32,914 nt of DNA from NCBI RefSeq assembly GCF_001499905.1, contig NZ_LQIS01000027.1:1-32914 (forward strand), written 5' to 3'. Positions 1 through 8,500 of the stretch are shown piece by piece (position 1 is the first letter of the stretch; every line of letters begins with the position of its first letter). The position numbers and the translations under genes are program-made. This stretch comes from Mycobacterium sp. GA-1285 (GTDB lineage: Bacteria; Actinomycetota; Actinomycetes; Mycobacteriales; Mycobacteriaceae). A model generated the notes under the pieces. The model was not told the DNA's origin. It worked only from the letters and a program-made list of their open reading frames with translations, and searched no databases.

Positions 1-81
1 ACGTTGACACATGCGCTGACGTTCGGCGCCGGTGTACGTGCCCCCGCCGCCGGCGCCGAACGTCAGCGCATGTGTCAACGT
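1..81. repeat. Perfect 32-bp inverted repeat (long hairpin)
   Basis: Bases 1-32 are the exact reverse complement of bases 50-81, leaving a 17-base loop (33-49). The arm starts ACGTTGACACATGCGCTGAC and ends GGCGCCGG. The left arm begins at the first base of the window, so it may extend further. There is no T-run after the stem, so it is not a classical intrinsic terminator. It lies 63 bp before the SDR start and could end transcription of an upstream gene or be a protein or recombination site; the function is unknown. Confidence 0.9.
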
Positions 82-144
82 CGGGCGTCGGGTCAGTGTG
101 AGCGGTTGCATCTGAGCGCGCACCGGTCTGCTTGACTGACGGCC

Positions 145-915
145 GTGGACCGCGCTTCCTTCGACCGTCTCTTCGATATGACCGACCGCACCGTGATCGT
201 CACGGGCGGCACCAGGGGCATCGGCCTCGCGTTGGCCGAGGGTTTCGTCCTCGCGGGTGCCCGCGTCGTGGTGGCCAGCCGCAAACCCGACGCGTGCCAT
301 CAGGCAGCGCAGCACCTGCGCGGTCTCGGCGGCCAAGCCGTCGGCGTGCCGACTCACCTCGGGGATGTCGACGCCCTCCACGCGCTGGTGCAGCGGACCG
401 TCGACGAGTACGGCGGGATCGACGTCGTGGTGAACAACGCCGCGAAGGCGTTGGCCCAGCCCCTTGGTGAGATGACGACCGAGGCGTTGACGAAGTCCTT
501 CGAGGTCAACCTGCGCGGGCCGGTGTTCCTGGTGCAGGCCGCGCTGCCGTACCTCAAGGCGAGCGCGAAAGCCAGTGTGATCAACATGGTTTCGGTCGGG
601 GCGTTCAACTTCTCGGCGATGACCTCGATCTACTCCTCCAACAAGGCCGCGCTGATGTCGTTCACCAGGTCGATGGCCGCCGAGTTCGCATCGTCGAGCA
701 TCCGGGTGAACGCCATAGCCCCCGGGCCGGTGGACACCGACATGATGCGCAACAACCCGCAGGAGGTCGTCGACGGGATGGCGGGCAGCACGTTGCTCAA
801 ACGCCTCGCCTCGCCCGACGAGATGGTCGGCACCGCTTTGCTGTTGGCGTCGGATGCCGGCAGCTACATCACCGGCACGGTCATGATCGTGGACGGCGGC
901 GGAACGCCTCGCTAG
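145..915 (+). CDS. SDR family oxidoreductase
   Basis: A 256-aa classical short-chain dehydrogenase/reductase, expected to be a soluble NAD(P)H-dependent oxidoreductase; the substrate cannot be read from sequence. The Rossmann cofactor motif TGGTRGIG is at residues 20-27, NNAA at 97-100, structural Asn122, and the catalytic set Ser150, Tyr163 and Lys167 (YxxxK) is complete. Ser45-Arg46 after the second beta strand favours NADP(H). The length is normal for the family. The start is GTG at 145; an ATG at 178 would remove the leading DRASFDRLFD but keep the fold. Its 3' end overlaps the convergent crotonase gene by 35 bp. The crotonase neighbour suggests acyl-CoA or lipid metabolism, but this is only context. 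Confidence 0.85.
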   Translation: MDRASFDRLFDMTDRTVIVTGGTRGIGLALAEGFVLAGARVVVASRKPDACHQAAQHLRGLGGQAVGVPTHLGDVDALHALVQRTVDEYGGIDVVVNNAAKALAQPLGEMTTEALTKSFEVNLRGPVFLVQAALPYLKASAKASVINMVSVGAFNFSAMTSIYSSNKAALMSFTRSMAAEFASSSIRVNAIAPGPVDTDMMRNNPQEVVDGMAGSTLLKRLASPDEMVGTALLLASDAGSYITGTVMIVDGGGTPR

Positions 916-1675
916 CCTCGCGCATCGCGCCGCTCGTCGAGGACAGGATCTGGCTGCGGTTCTCCAGATGCAAGGCCGCTTCCAGGCTCGACGCGTCGAG
1001 GTTCGCCCACAGCACCTGCTTCGTCGACTCGAGTCCGAACTTGCCGTACTCGCAGAGCGTCTCGGCGATAGCCATGGCATCGAAGACGACCGCTTCGTCG
1101 CTGGACACCCGCGACACCAGCCCGAGCCGCAGCGCTTCTGGCGCGTCGACCGCCCGCGCCGTGAGGATGAGATCGAATGCCGGGCCCGCGCCGATGAGCC
1201 GGGGAAGCGTGTAGCTGACCCCGATGTCACAGCCACCGAGACCCAACTTGATGAACTGGGTGCAAAACCGTGCCGATTCGGAGGCGATCCGGATGTCGCA
1301 CGCCAGCGCGATGCCCATCCCGCCGCCGTACGCGGCTCCGTTGACCGCGGCGATCACGGGTTGGCGCAGCCGGTGAATGCGTGCGGTCAGGTCGGCGATG
1401 CGCTCCTGCCAGCGCATACCCGAACGCGGGAACTCCGTCCCGTCGCCCGCCTTCGGCGGATTCGGATCGGTCAGGTCCAGACCCGAGCAGAAGCCCCGTC
1501 CGGCGCCGGTGAGCACGACGACGCGGCAGTCGTTGTTGGAATTGATCTGCTCGAGTGTGGCGTGGAGATCCTCGACGAGTTCATAGGACAGCGCATTGAG
1601 CTTCTCGGGCCGGTTCAGCGTGAGCACGGCGATGTCGGGACGGGGGAAGGCAACTTCGAGGTGCGGCATGCGCAC
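881..1675 (-). CDS. Enoyl-CoA hydratase/isomerase family protein (EchA12-like)
   Basis: A 264-aa crotonase-fold protein, expected to act on acyl-CoA thioesters as a trimer or hexamer. The oxyanion-hole segments are recognisable: GFCSGLDL near residues 61-68 and NGAAYGGG near 112-119. Aligned by eye to rat mitochondrial hydratase, the two catalytic glutamates (144 and 164) are replaced by Gly121 and Phe141. Asp150 in GGCDIG falls where dienoyl-CoA isomerases carry their catalytic Asp. It is therefore unlikely to be a standard 2-enoyl-CoA hydratase; isomerase-like or other crotonase chemistry is more likely. It resembles mycobacterial EchA12-type proteins from memory. It follows the TetR gene on the same strand after 20 bp and may be co-transcribed with it. 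Its 3' end overlaps the upstream SDR. Confidence 0.82.
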   Translation of the reverse strand: MRMPHLEVAFPRPDIAVLTLNRPEKLNALSYELVEDLHATLEQINSNNDCRVVVLTGAGRGFCSGLDLTDPNPPKAGDGTEFPRSGMRWQERIADLTARIHRLRQPVIAAVNGAAYGGGMGIALACDIRIASESARFCTQFIKLGLGGCDIGVSYTLPRLIGAGPAFDLILTARAVDAPEALRLGLVSRVSSDEAVVFDAMAIAETLCEYGKFGLESTKQVLWANLDASSLEAALHLENRSQILSSTSGAMREASEAFRRRPRS

Positions 1676-1695
1676 ACGCTAACCCGCGCCCGGTT

Positions 1696-2382
1696 TCACA
1701 CGGTGCTGCGCCAGCCCGCGACGCCGACCGCGATCATTCGCAGCTGTTTGACGGCCACCCGTTTGATCTCGTTGAGCGCCGCCTGGTCGTGGGCGTCTTC
1801 GATGGCTTCGGCTATCACGATCATCGCGTTGACGAACAGGCTCGCCAGGATGTTGAGGTCTTCACTGCTCCACGTGTTCAAGCCCGGGAAGCGGGCCAGG
1901 TCGATCGCGAGCTCGGAGGTGATCAGCCGGATCTCGGTGCGGATGGCGTAGCGCAGCACGGTGACGCCGCTGTTGCGTTCACGGCCGATGAACCGCCAGT
2001 GCTCGCGACGTTCGTTCACACCATCGATGAGGATGTCGACGCTCGACTCGATGACCCGCTTCGGGTCGAGCCTGCCCGCACGGGCCCCGCGCAGCATGTC
2101 GCGCAGGCTGCGGAACGACTCGTCGATGAGGACGAGGCCCAAGGCTTCCATCGACTCGAAATGCCGGTAGAACGCCGCGGGCACGATGCCCGCTTCGCGC
2201 GTGACCTCGCGCAGGCTCAGCGCCGAGAAGCTGCGGTCTTCGAGGAGCTTGAGGGCGGCCGCGACGATCGCCTGCCGGGTGGCCTCTTTGCGCTCCTCGC
2301 GGGACATGGCCGCCCGCGGGTGTTCGCGCGACCGTGACCGTCCCGACCGGCTCGACCGTGAGCCAGGCGTACGACTGTTCAC
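1696..2382 (-). CDS. TetR family regulator, likely repressor of the adjacent desaturase operon
   Basis: A TetR-type DNA-binding protein of 228 aa from a GTG start at 2382, or 203 aa from ATG 2307. The helix-turn-helix (SLREVTREAGIVPAAFYRHF) sits in the N-terminal third; a Ser/Arg-rich tail precedes it if the longer start is right. The C-terminal ligand domain has no readable specificity. A GGTAGG about 9 bases before the GTG could serve as ribosome binding site. The gene is divergent from the electron-transfer/desaturase operon, and palindromes containing TTCAC/GTGAA half-sites lie between them. This arrangement recalls Pseudomonas DesT, which controls an acyl-CoA desaturase and its reductase in response to acyl-CoA; a DesT-like role is inference. 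One candidate operator overlaps the GTG, which suggests autoregulation and leaves the start uncertain. Confidence 0.8.
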   Translation of the reverse strand: MNSRTPGSRSSRSGRSRSREHPRAAMSREERKEATRQAIVAAALKLLEDRSFSALSLREVTREAGIVPAAFYRHFESMEALGLVLIDESFRSLRDMLRGARAGRLDPKRVIESSVDILIDGVNERREHWRFIGRERNSGVTVLRYAIRTEIRLITSELAIDLARFPGLNTWSSEDLNILASLFVNAMIVIAEAIEDAHDQAALNEIKRVAVKQLRMIAVGVAGWRSTV

Positions 2383-2390
2383 TATGTGAA
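2378..2390. promoter_or_regulatory. Candidate TetR operator 1
   Basis: TTCAC-TAT-GTGAA is a perfect 5-bp inverted repeat with a 3-bp spacer. It overlaps the GTG start proposed for the TetR gene, as expected for an autoregulatory site. The link to this TetR is inferred from position and from the shared half-site with the second palindrome. Confidence 0.45.
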
Positions 2391-2436
2391 ACCTACCACA
2401 ACCTGGGTGAATGGGTTGACGATGTGCTGTATGACC

Positions 2437-2459
2437 GTGAACAGTGTACATATGTTCAC
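2437..2459. promoter_or_regulatory. Candidate TetR operator 2
   Basis: GTGAACA (2437-2443) and TGTTCAC (2453-2459) form a perfect 7-bp inverted repeat around a 9-bp spacer that contains TGTACA. It covers the proposed ATG (2452) of the reductase gene, so binding here would block initiation of the desaturase operon. It shares the GTGAA/TTCAC half-site with the palindrome at 2378-2390. Confidence 0.55.
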
Positions 2460-3519
2460 TCAAACGCTGACACGTGGCCTGCGGGACCGGGTGCTCGGGT
2501 CACCGCTGGTCGACCTGCTTACCGGCCCCCATGGCGTGGACCGATACACCGAGCTCGTCGCGCCTACCTGGACGCGGGCAGACGCTCGCGCGGAGGTCGT
2601 CGCGGTGCGGCGCCAGACACAGCGCAGCGTCACCCTCACCCTCGAGCCGAATCAGGCGTTCACCGGTTTCCGGGCCGGGCAACACATCAACCTGACCGTC
2701 GAGATCGACGGCCGCCGTCGCACCCGGCCGTACTCGCCGGCCAGCGCGGAGGGGTCTCCTTATCTCGAGCTCACGGTGGGACGCCACGACGGCGGCCTGG
2801 TCTCCGGTTACCTTTGTGACCACGCCCGCCCCGGCATGGTGGTGGGTCTGGATTCGGTCGGCGGCGACTTCGTGGTTCCCGACGACCCGCCGCGACGCAT
2901 CCTGTTCGTCTCCGGCGGCAGCGGAATCACCCCCGTGATGTCGATGCTGCGGACGTTGCGCGGCCGCGGATTCCGCGGTGAGATCGCGTTCATCCACTAC
3001 GCCCGCTCGGCCGATGAGGCGTGCTACCGCGCCGAGCTCGATGCGATGACGGGTGTGCGGGTGCTGCACGGCTATACGCGTACGGCGGCCGGGTCCGACC
3101 TGGACGGCCGGTTCGGGCCCGCGCACCTGGCCGCCGCGATGCCCGAGCCCGATGCGGTGTTCGTCTGCGGCCCGCCCGAACTCGCGGCCGCGGTGCATGA
3201 GCACTGCGCTAACGTGCGATCGGAAAGCTTTGTCCCGCCGACGTACACCGTGCCCGACGAACCGTCGGGTGGCACAGTCACGTTCGCCGACAGCGGGGTC
3301 ACGGTGACCGACGACGGCCGCCCGCTGCTCGAGCAGGCCGAGGACGCAGGTCTGAGCCCCGACAGCGGATGCCGAATGGGCATCTGCCACAGCTGCACTC
3401 GCCGCAAGACGCGCGGCGTGGTGAAGAACCTGATCACCGGCGCGGTTTCCACCGCCGAGGACGAGGACGTGCAGATCTGCGTCTCGACTCCCGTCGGCGA
3501 CGTGGACCTCGCGCTGTAG
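2452..3519 (+). CDS. Ferredoxin reductase / acyl-CoA desaturase electron-transfer partner (Rv3230c-like)
   Basis: A 355-aa flavin-dependent oxidoreductase with a C-terminal plant-type 2Fe-2S ferredoxin domain, which passes electrons from NAD(P)H to the diiron desaturase encoded next. The FAD-binding RPYSPAS motif is in the first third, and the nucleotide-binding segment GGSGITPVMSML in the middle. The cluster cysteines are Cys307, Cys312, Cys315 and Cys343 (C-x4-C-x2-C...C). The desaturase starts 18 bp downstream, so the two form an operon. In M. tuberculosis Rv3230c is the known redox partner of the stearoyl-CoA desaturase DesA3. ATG 2452 best fits family N-termini, but there is no clear ribosome site and ATGs at 2431 and 2422 are in frame; the true start is uncertain. 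The upstream palindromes suggest TetR control. Confidence 0.9.
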   Translation: MFTQTLTRGLRDRVLGSPLVDLLTGPHGVDRYTELVAPTWTRADARAEVVAVRRQTQRSVTLTLEPNQAFTGFRAGQHINLTVEIDGRRRTRPYSPASAEGSPYLELTVGRHDGGLVSGYLCDHARPGMVVGLDSVGGDFVVPDDPPRRILFVSGGSGITPVMSMLRTLRGRGFRGEIAFIHYARSADEACYRAELDAMTGVRVLHGYTRTAAGSDLDGRFGPAHLAAAMPEPDAVFVCGPPELAAAVHEHCANVRSESFVPPTYTVPDEPSGGTVTFADSGVTVTDDGRPLLEQAEDAGLSPDSGCRMGICHSCTRRKTRGVVKNLITGAVSTAEDEDVQICVSTPVGDVDLAL

Positions 3520-3537
3520 AACCGAAAGGAGATCGAC

Positions 3538-4644
3538 ATGACCGTCATCACCGACATCACTCACGATCCGCGAACCCTCGAGAAGACGGTGGCGGGCAGG
3601 AAGATCAGTCTGACCGCCGAGCAAGCCGAGGCATTCGGCCGCGAACTCGACGCGCTCAAGGAACGCGTGATCGCCGACCTCGGCGAGCGCGACGCCGCCT
3701 ACATCCGCCGAATCATCAAGACGCAGCGTGCCTTCGAGATCGGCGGCCGGACCCTGCTGTTCGGCGGCGTCTTCCCGCCGTTCTGGCTGGCGGGCACCGC
3801 GCTGCTGGGACTGTCGAAGATCCTCGACAACATGGAGATCGGCCACAACGTCATGCACGGTCAATACGACTGGATGGGCGACCCGAACATCTCCAGCCGG
3901 GGTTTCGAGTGGGACACCGCATGTCCGGGAGAACAGTGGCGGCACTCGCACAACTACATGCACCACACCTACACCAACATCGTCGGTATGGACCGCGACG
4001 TCGGTTATGGCATTCTGCGAATGAGCAAGGACCAGAAGTGGACTCCTTATTTCCTCGGCAATCCGGTCTATGCCTTCCTTCTGATGGTGTTGTTCCAGTA
4101 CGGCGTCGCGCTGCACGAACTCGAGACCGAACGGATCCGCGCCGGCGAGATCACCATCGCGGACAAGCGTGAGATCCTCGAGGGCATCTGGCGCAAGACC
4201 AAACGCCAGACGCTCAAGGACTACGCCGCGTTCCCGCTGCTGGCGGGCCCGTTCGCGCCGTGGGTGCTTGCGGGCAACCTGACCGCGAACCTGATGCGCA
4301 ATGTCTGGGCGTACATGATCATCTTTTGCGGCCACTTTCCCGACGACGTGCAGGAGTTCTCCGTCGAGGAAACCAAGGCCGAGACGCGGGGTCAGTGGTA
4401 CTTCCGGCAGGTGCTGGGCTCGGCAAATCTGACCGGCGGCAAGCTGTTCCACATCCTCAGCGGCAACCTGTCGTTCCAGATCGAGCACCATCTGTTCCCC
4501 GACATCCCGGCGCACCGCCTCGCCGAGATCTCCGAAGAGGTCAAGGACATCTGCATCCGCTACGGGATTCCGTACAACGCAGGGTCGCTGCCGCGGCAGT
4601 TTGCGACGGTGGTGCGCAAGATCGTCCGGTTGGCGTTGCCCTAG
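3538..4644 (+). CDS. Membrane acyl-CoA desaturase (DesA3-type, delta-9)
   Basis: A 368-aa integral-membrane diiron fatty acyl-CoA desaturase, expected to insert a delta-9 double bond into stearoyl/palmitoyl-CoA using electrons from the reductase encoded just upstream. The three histidine boxes are present: HNVMH (103-107), HNYMHH (138-143) and QIEHH (314-318). Hydrophobic stretches near residues 72-95, around 180 and around 230-265 fit the membrane helices. It is shorter than M. tuberculosis DesA3, mainly at the N-terminus, and may be a paralogue. AAAGGAG seven bases before the ATG is a strong ribosome site. The product is probably oleic acid for membrane phospholipid and triacylglycerol synthesis. 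Confidence 0.92.
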   Translation: MTVITDITHDPRTLEKTVAGRKISLTAEQAEAFGRELDALKERVIADLGERDAAYIRRIIKTQRAFEIGGRTLLFGGVFPPFWLAGTALLGLSKILDNMEIGHNVMHGQYDWMGDPNISSRGFEWDTACPGEQWRHSHNYMHHTYTNIVGMDRDVGYGILRMSKDQKWTPYFLGNPVYAFLLMVLFQYGVALHELETERIRAGEITIADKREILEGIWRKTKRQTLKDYAAFPLLAGPFAPWVLAGNLTANLMRNVWAYMIIFCGHFPDDVQEFSVEETKAETRGQWYFRQVLGSANLTGGKLFHILSGNLSFQIEHHLFPDIPAHRLAEISEEVKDICIRYGIPYNAGSLPRQFATVVRKIVRLALP

Positions 4645-4733
4645 CGGGTCAGGCCGCGGCGAGACTGCGGTATCTGATGGGAATCGGCCGAAATCCGTCA
4701 CAAACCGCATTCTCGGCGCGCTTCGGGCGCGGG

Positions 4734-5507
4734 TCAGGTCTGGCAGACCGGACACCAGTAGGAGACGCGGTCGCCCGGATTGCCCGGGCGCGGGGAGTCG
4801 GACTCGATGGTGGTGCCGCACCGGCGGCATGGCCGGCCGCGGCGGCCATAGACCCACAGGTCGCGTCCGCTGCGGGTGTCACCGGTCGTGGTTCGATTGA
4901 CGCGAGACCTGTTCAGCCACAGCATGTCTCGGGCCCGCTGCACCATCCGCAGCGGGTCCTTGACGCTGCCGACCGGGGTGATGGGCAGGTAGCCGGTGAC
5001 GAAGCACAGTTCATTGGCGTAGACGTTGCCGACACCCGCCATCACGCGCTGGTCCAGTAACGCCTCGGCCAGCGGTCGCTGCGGATCCGCGACGAGGTTG
5101 TCCCTGGCGACCCGCGGTTCCCAGTCGTCGCCGAGCAGGTCTGGGCCGAGGTGGGCGACGGCTTCCATATCGCGGTCACGTTGCAGGATCTCCAGCACGC
5201 CGAGGTCGACACCGGCAGCGCGGGAAGTGCTGGTGTGCAACAGAATCCGGATCTTGAACTCGGGCACCCGTCGGATCTGCCCGCCGATCAGCCAGGCGCC
5301 CTCCATCTTCAAATGGGAGTGAATGCTGGCGTCACCGACGCGGATGAACAGGTGCTTACCGCGACTGATCACCTCGTCGACGACGCACCCCGTCAGGTCG
5401 ACCGTCGCGAACATGGGTACCCGAACGTCGCAGCGTGTGAGCTGCTTGCCCGCCAACGCCTCACGAAGATTGGTGGCGGTGCGGTAGACCGTGTCGCCTT
5501 CGGGCAT
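4734..5507 (-). CDS. nei2: Fpg/Nei family DNA glycosylase-AP lyase Nei2
   Basis: A 257-aa base-excision-repair glycosylase of the Fpg/Nei family, which removes oxidised pyrimidines and cleaves the abasic site. The catalytic N-terminus is intact: Pro2 (Schiff-base nucleophile) and Glu3, with Lys51 in SRGKHLF. The GVGNVYANE segment matches the helix-two-turn-helix region. The C-terminal zinc finger has Cys227, Cys230, Cys252 and Cys255, with Arg247 in the finger tip. The start is fixed because catalysis needs Pro directly after the initiator Met. It lies 35 bp downstream of lhr on the same strand, the order found in mycobacteria (Rv3296-Rv3297), so the two probably share a transcript and a DNA-repair role. 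Confidence 0.93.
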   Translation of the reverse strand: MPEGDTVYRTATNLREALAGKQLTRCDVRVPMFATVDLTGCVVDEVISRGKHLFIRVGDASIHSHLKMEGAWLIGGQIRRVPEFKIRILLHTSTSRAAGVDLGVLEILQRDRDMEAVAHLGPDLLGDDWEPRVARDNLVADPQRPLAEALLDQRVMAGVGNVYANELCFVTGYLPITPVGSVKDPLRMVQRARDMLWLNRSRVNRTTTGDTRSGRDLWVYGRRGRPCRRCGTTIESDSPRPGNPGDRVSYWCPVCQT

Positions 5508-5542
5508 GCCTCAGCGCCCTTTGTTCTTCGCGCACGCTCTCA

Positions 5543-8500
5543 TCACCGTAACCGCAGGCCTCGCGGGGTTCGGGCGAAGCCGGCGCCCAGCAGGGCGTCG
5601 TGCACCGCGGCACGCGCACCCTCGGCGCCCGGTTCGAGCACCGGGACGCCGTTGACCTTCTCGACGAGCAGCGTTCCGACGCGGCCGCTGCCGACCAGCT
5701 CGGCCACGGCGCCAGCGGCTGCGATGTGCGCGTCGGCGTCGTCGGTGAAGCTCAACAGCGACCGCCCGCCACGTTCGAGGAACCACACCAGTTCGCCGTC
5801 GACGATCGCGACCAGCGCGCCGGCCTTGCGGCCCGGGCGGTGTGTGACGTCGTCGTCGGATCGCCTCGTCGGCCAGGGAAGCGCGGCGCCGTAGGGGTTG
5901 GCGGGATCGGCGGCGGCCAGGACGACGGCGTGGTACTCGCGGTGGTCCTGGTCGACGCTGTCCAGATAGGTGCGCAATCGGTCGACCGTGGAGGCGACGG
6001 CGAACTGGGCCCCGCCGAGCGACTCGACGAAATAGCCGCGCTGGCATCGGCCGGCGTCCTCGAACGCCGTCAACACCTTGTAGAGCATCGCGAAGCCGCC
6101 GGGAACCCCCTCCGCGCCGACCGCACCCTTGGTCAGCACTCCGTGCCGGCCGAGCAGTAGTTCTGCCTGGAAGTGCGCGCGCACAGTCGATTCCGGTTCG
6201 GCGGCCGGCAGCTTCGACCACCGACCCGCCACCGTGGGATCGGCACTGCGGGTCTGGGCGTGCGCGACGCTGTAGCGGCTCAACCGCGGCGCCCGCTGCC
6301 GCTGCCGGTGTGCGGGTGCGCTGCGCCGCCCCGTCGGAACGCGGGTGCCCATCAGCTTCGCGCGTACGGGTGCGAAGGTGTCGCCGGTGATCCAGCCCGC
6401 CCAGATCAGGTCCCACAGAGCGCTCCTGTGGTCTTCGGTCGGATTATCCGCGAGCTGACGAAAGAAGAAGGCGCCGCCGCGATCGAGGGTTTCGAGGATC
6501 GCGCGGTGGACGTCGGTGAACTCGATCTCGGTGGGGGCGGTCAACGTCAACGGCGCCGTCTCGGCGGGATGAAAGGCGATCCACCCGTCGCCGCCACCGA
6601 TCTGGCCCGCGCCAGACCACGTCACCTCGCCGGAGGCCAACAGTTCGTCGAGCATCGCGGGCTGGTAGTCGCGGACGCGTTGACCGAACACCATCGACTC
6701 GACGGCCGAAGCCGGAATCGCTACGCCTGCAAGCTGATCGACCACGGTGGCGAGCCCGTCAACCCCGCTGGTGTGCGCCGAGCCGACCGACTGCCACGCG
6801 GGCAGAAAGCGGCCGTAGGCCGCGGTGCTGACCGGTTCGATCTGCGCACGCAGCGCCGCCAGCGACCGGCGCCGCAGGATCTTGAGCACATCGGAGTCAC
6901 ACCACTGCTCGGCGGCCGCCGGGTCGGGGACCGGAAGATCGGTGAACTCGCCGCGAATCAGCCTGCCGTCGATGGCCATCCGGCCCAGCACGTCGGCGGT
7001 GACGCGCAGGCCCAGGCCGAACCGGACGGCCGCGTCGTGCGTGGTGAACGGCCCCCGGGTGCGGGCATAGCGGCCCAACAGCTCGCCCAGCGGGTCGTCG
7101 ACCGATTCGGTGAACGCCGTCGGCACCCCGACCGGTACGGCCACGCCCACGCCGTCGCGCAACAGGCCGATGTCCTCGATGGCCACCCACCACGTCTTGT
7201 CGGCGAAGGACACGGTCAACGCACGTTTCGCGGCACGCAGACCGTCGAGCCAGCCGCCGATGTCGGAAGTCGTGCAGCGGTCGGCGATCTCGGCTTCGGT
7301 CAAGGGCCCGAGCAGGCGCAGCAGGTCGGCCACACCCTCGGCGTCGCGGGCCTGGCGGTCGTCGCTGAGATGTTGGAGTTGGCGCGTCGTGCTCGTGATG
7401 ACCTGCGGATCGAGGAGCTCCCGCAGCTCGACCCGGCCCAGCAGTTCGGCGAGCAGCACGCTGTCCAACGACAATGCGGCGGCGCGTCGTTCGGCCAGCG
7501 GGCTGTCGCCCTCGTACATGAAGGCGCCAACGTAGCCGAACAACAGCGACGCGGCGAACGGCGACGGTGTCGTGGTCTCCACCTCGACGATGCGCAACCG
7601 GCGCTGCGCGACCCGGTGCATCAGTTCCGTCAAGGCGGGCACGTCGTAGACGTCCTGCAGGCACTCCCGCACGGCCTCCAGCACGATCGGGAAGTCGGGA
7701 TACTTGCGTGCGACGTCCAGCAGCTGCGCCGCGCGCTGACGCTGATGCCACAGCGGGGAACGTTTGCCCGGATGACGGCGCGGCAGCAGCAAAGCGCGGG
7801 CCGCACACTCGCGGAACCGGGACGCGAACAGCGCCGACCCGCCCACCTCGGCGGTGACGATCGGCTCGATCTCGTCGGCGTCGAACACGAACAGGTCGGC
7901 ACCCGGGGGAGCGTCCTCGGTGTCGGGCAGGCGCACGATGATGCCGTCGTCGGAGGCGGTGGGCTTCTCCTCGATGCCGTACCGCTCCCGCAGCCGTCGC
8001 GACACCGCCAGCGCGAGCGGGCCGTGCACCCGCAAGCCGTAGGGGGAGTGCAGGATGACGCGCCAGTCGCCCAGTTCGTCGCGGAACCGTTCGACGACGA
8101 ATGTGGTGTCCGACGGGACGACGCCCGTCGCCTGGCGCTGGTCGTCGATCAGCTGCCACAGGTTGTCGGCGGCAAACTGGTCGAAACCCATTGAGCGGCA
8201 ACGCTGGTCAAACTGCTCACGACCGAGGCGGGCCAGCTCGCCGGTGTACGCTCCGACCGCCGCGCCGAGTTCGGCCGGTCGGCCGACGCCGTCGCCGCGC
8301 CAGAACGGCAGCCGCGCCGGCTGGCCGGGCGCCGGGATCACCAGGACGCGGTCGTGGGTGATCTCGGTGATCCGCCAGCTGGTCGCGCCCAGCGAGATCA
8401 CGTCGCCCGGACGTGACTCGTACACCATCTCTTCGTCGAGTTCGCCCACGCGCGAGGGCTTTTCGGAGTCGGTGGCCAGATAGACCGTGAACAGCCCGCG

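Noticed and set aside
2500..4857. 785-codon open frame on the minus strand, antisense to the reductase/desaturase operon
   Set aside because: Typical antisense shadow in GC-rich coding DNA: low-complexity Arg/Gly/Asp-rich translation, no domain, and both plus-strand genes have full catalytic motifs.
6173..8194. 673-codon open frame on the plus strand, antisense to lhr
   Set aside because: Shadow frame of a well-supported helicase gene; its translation has no recognisable domain.
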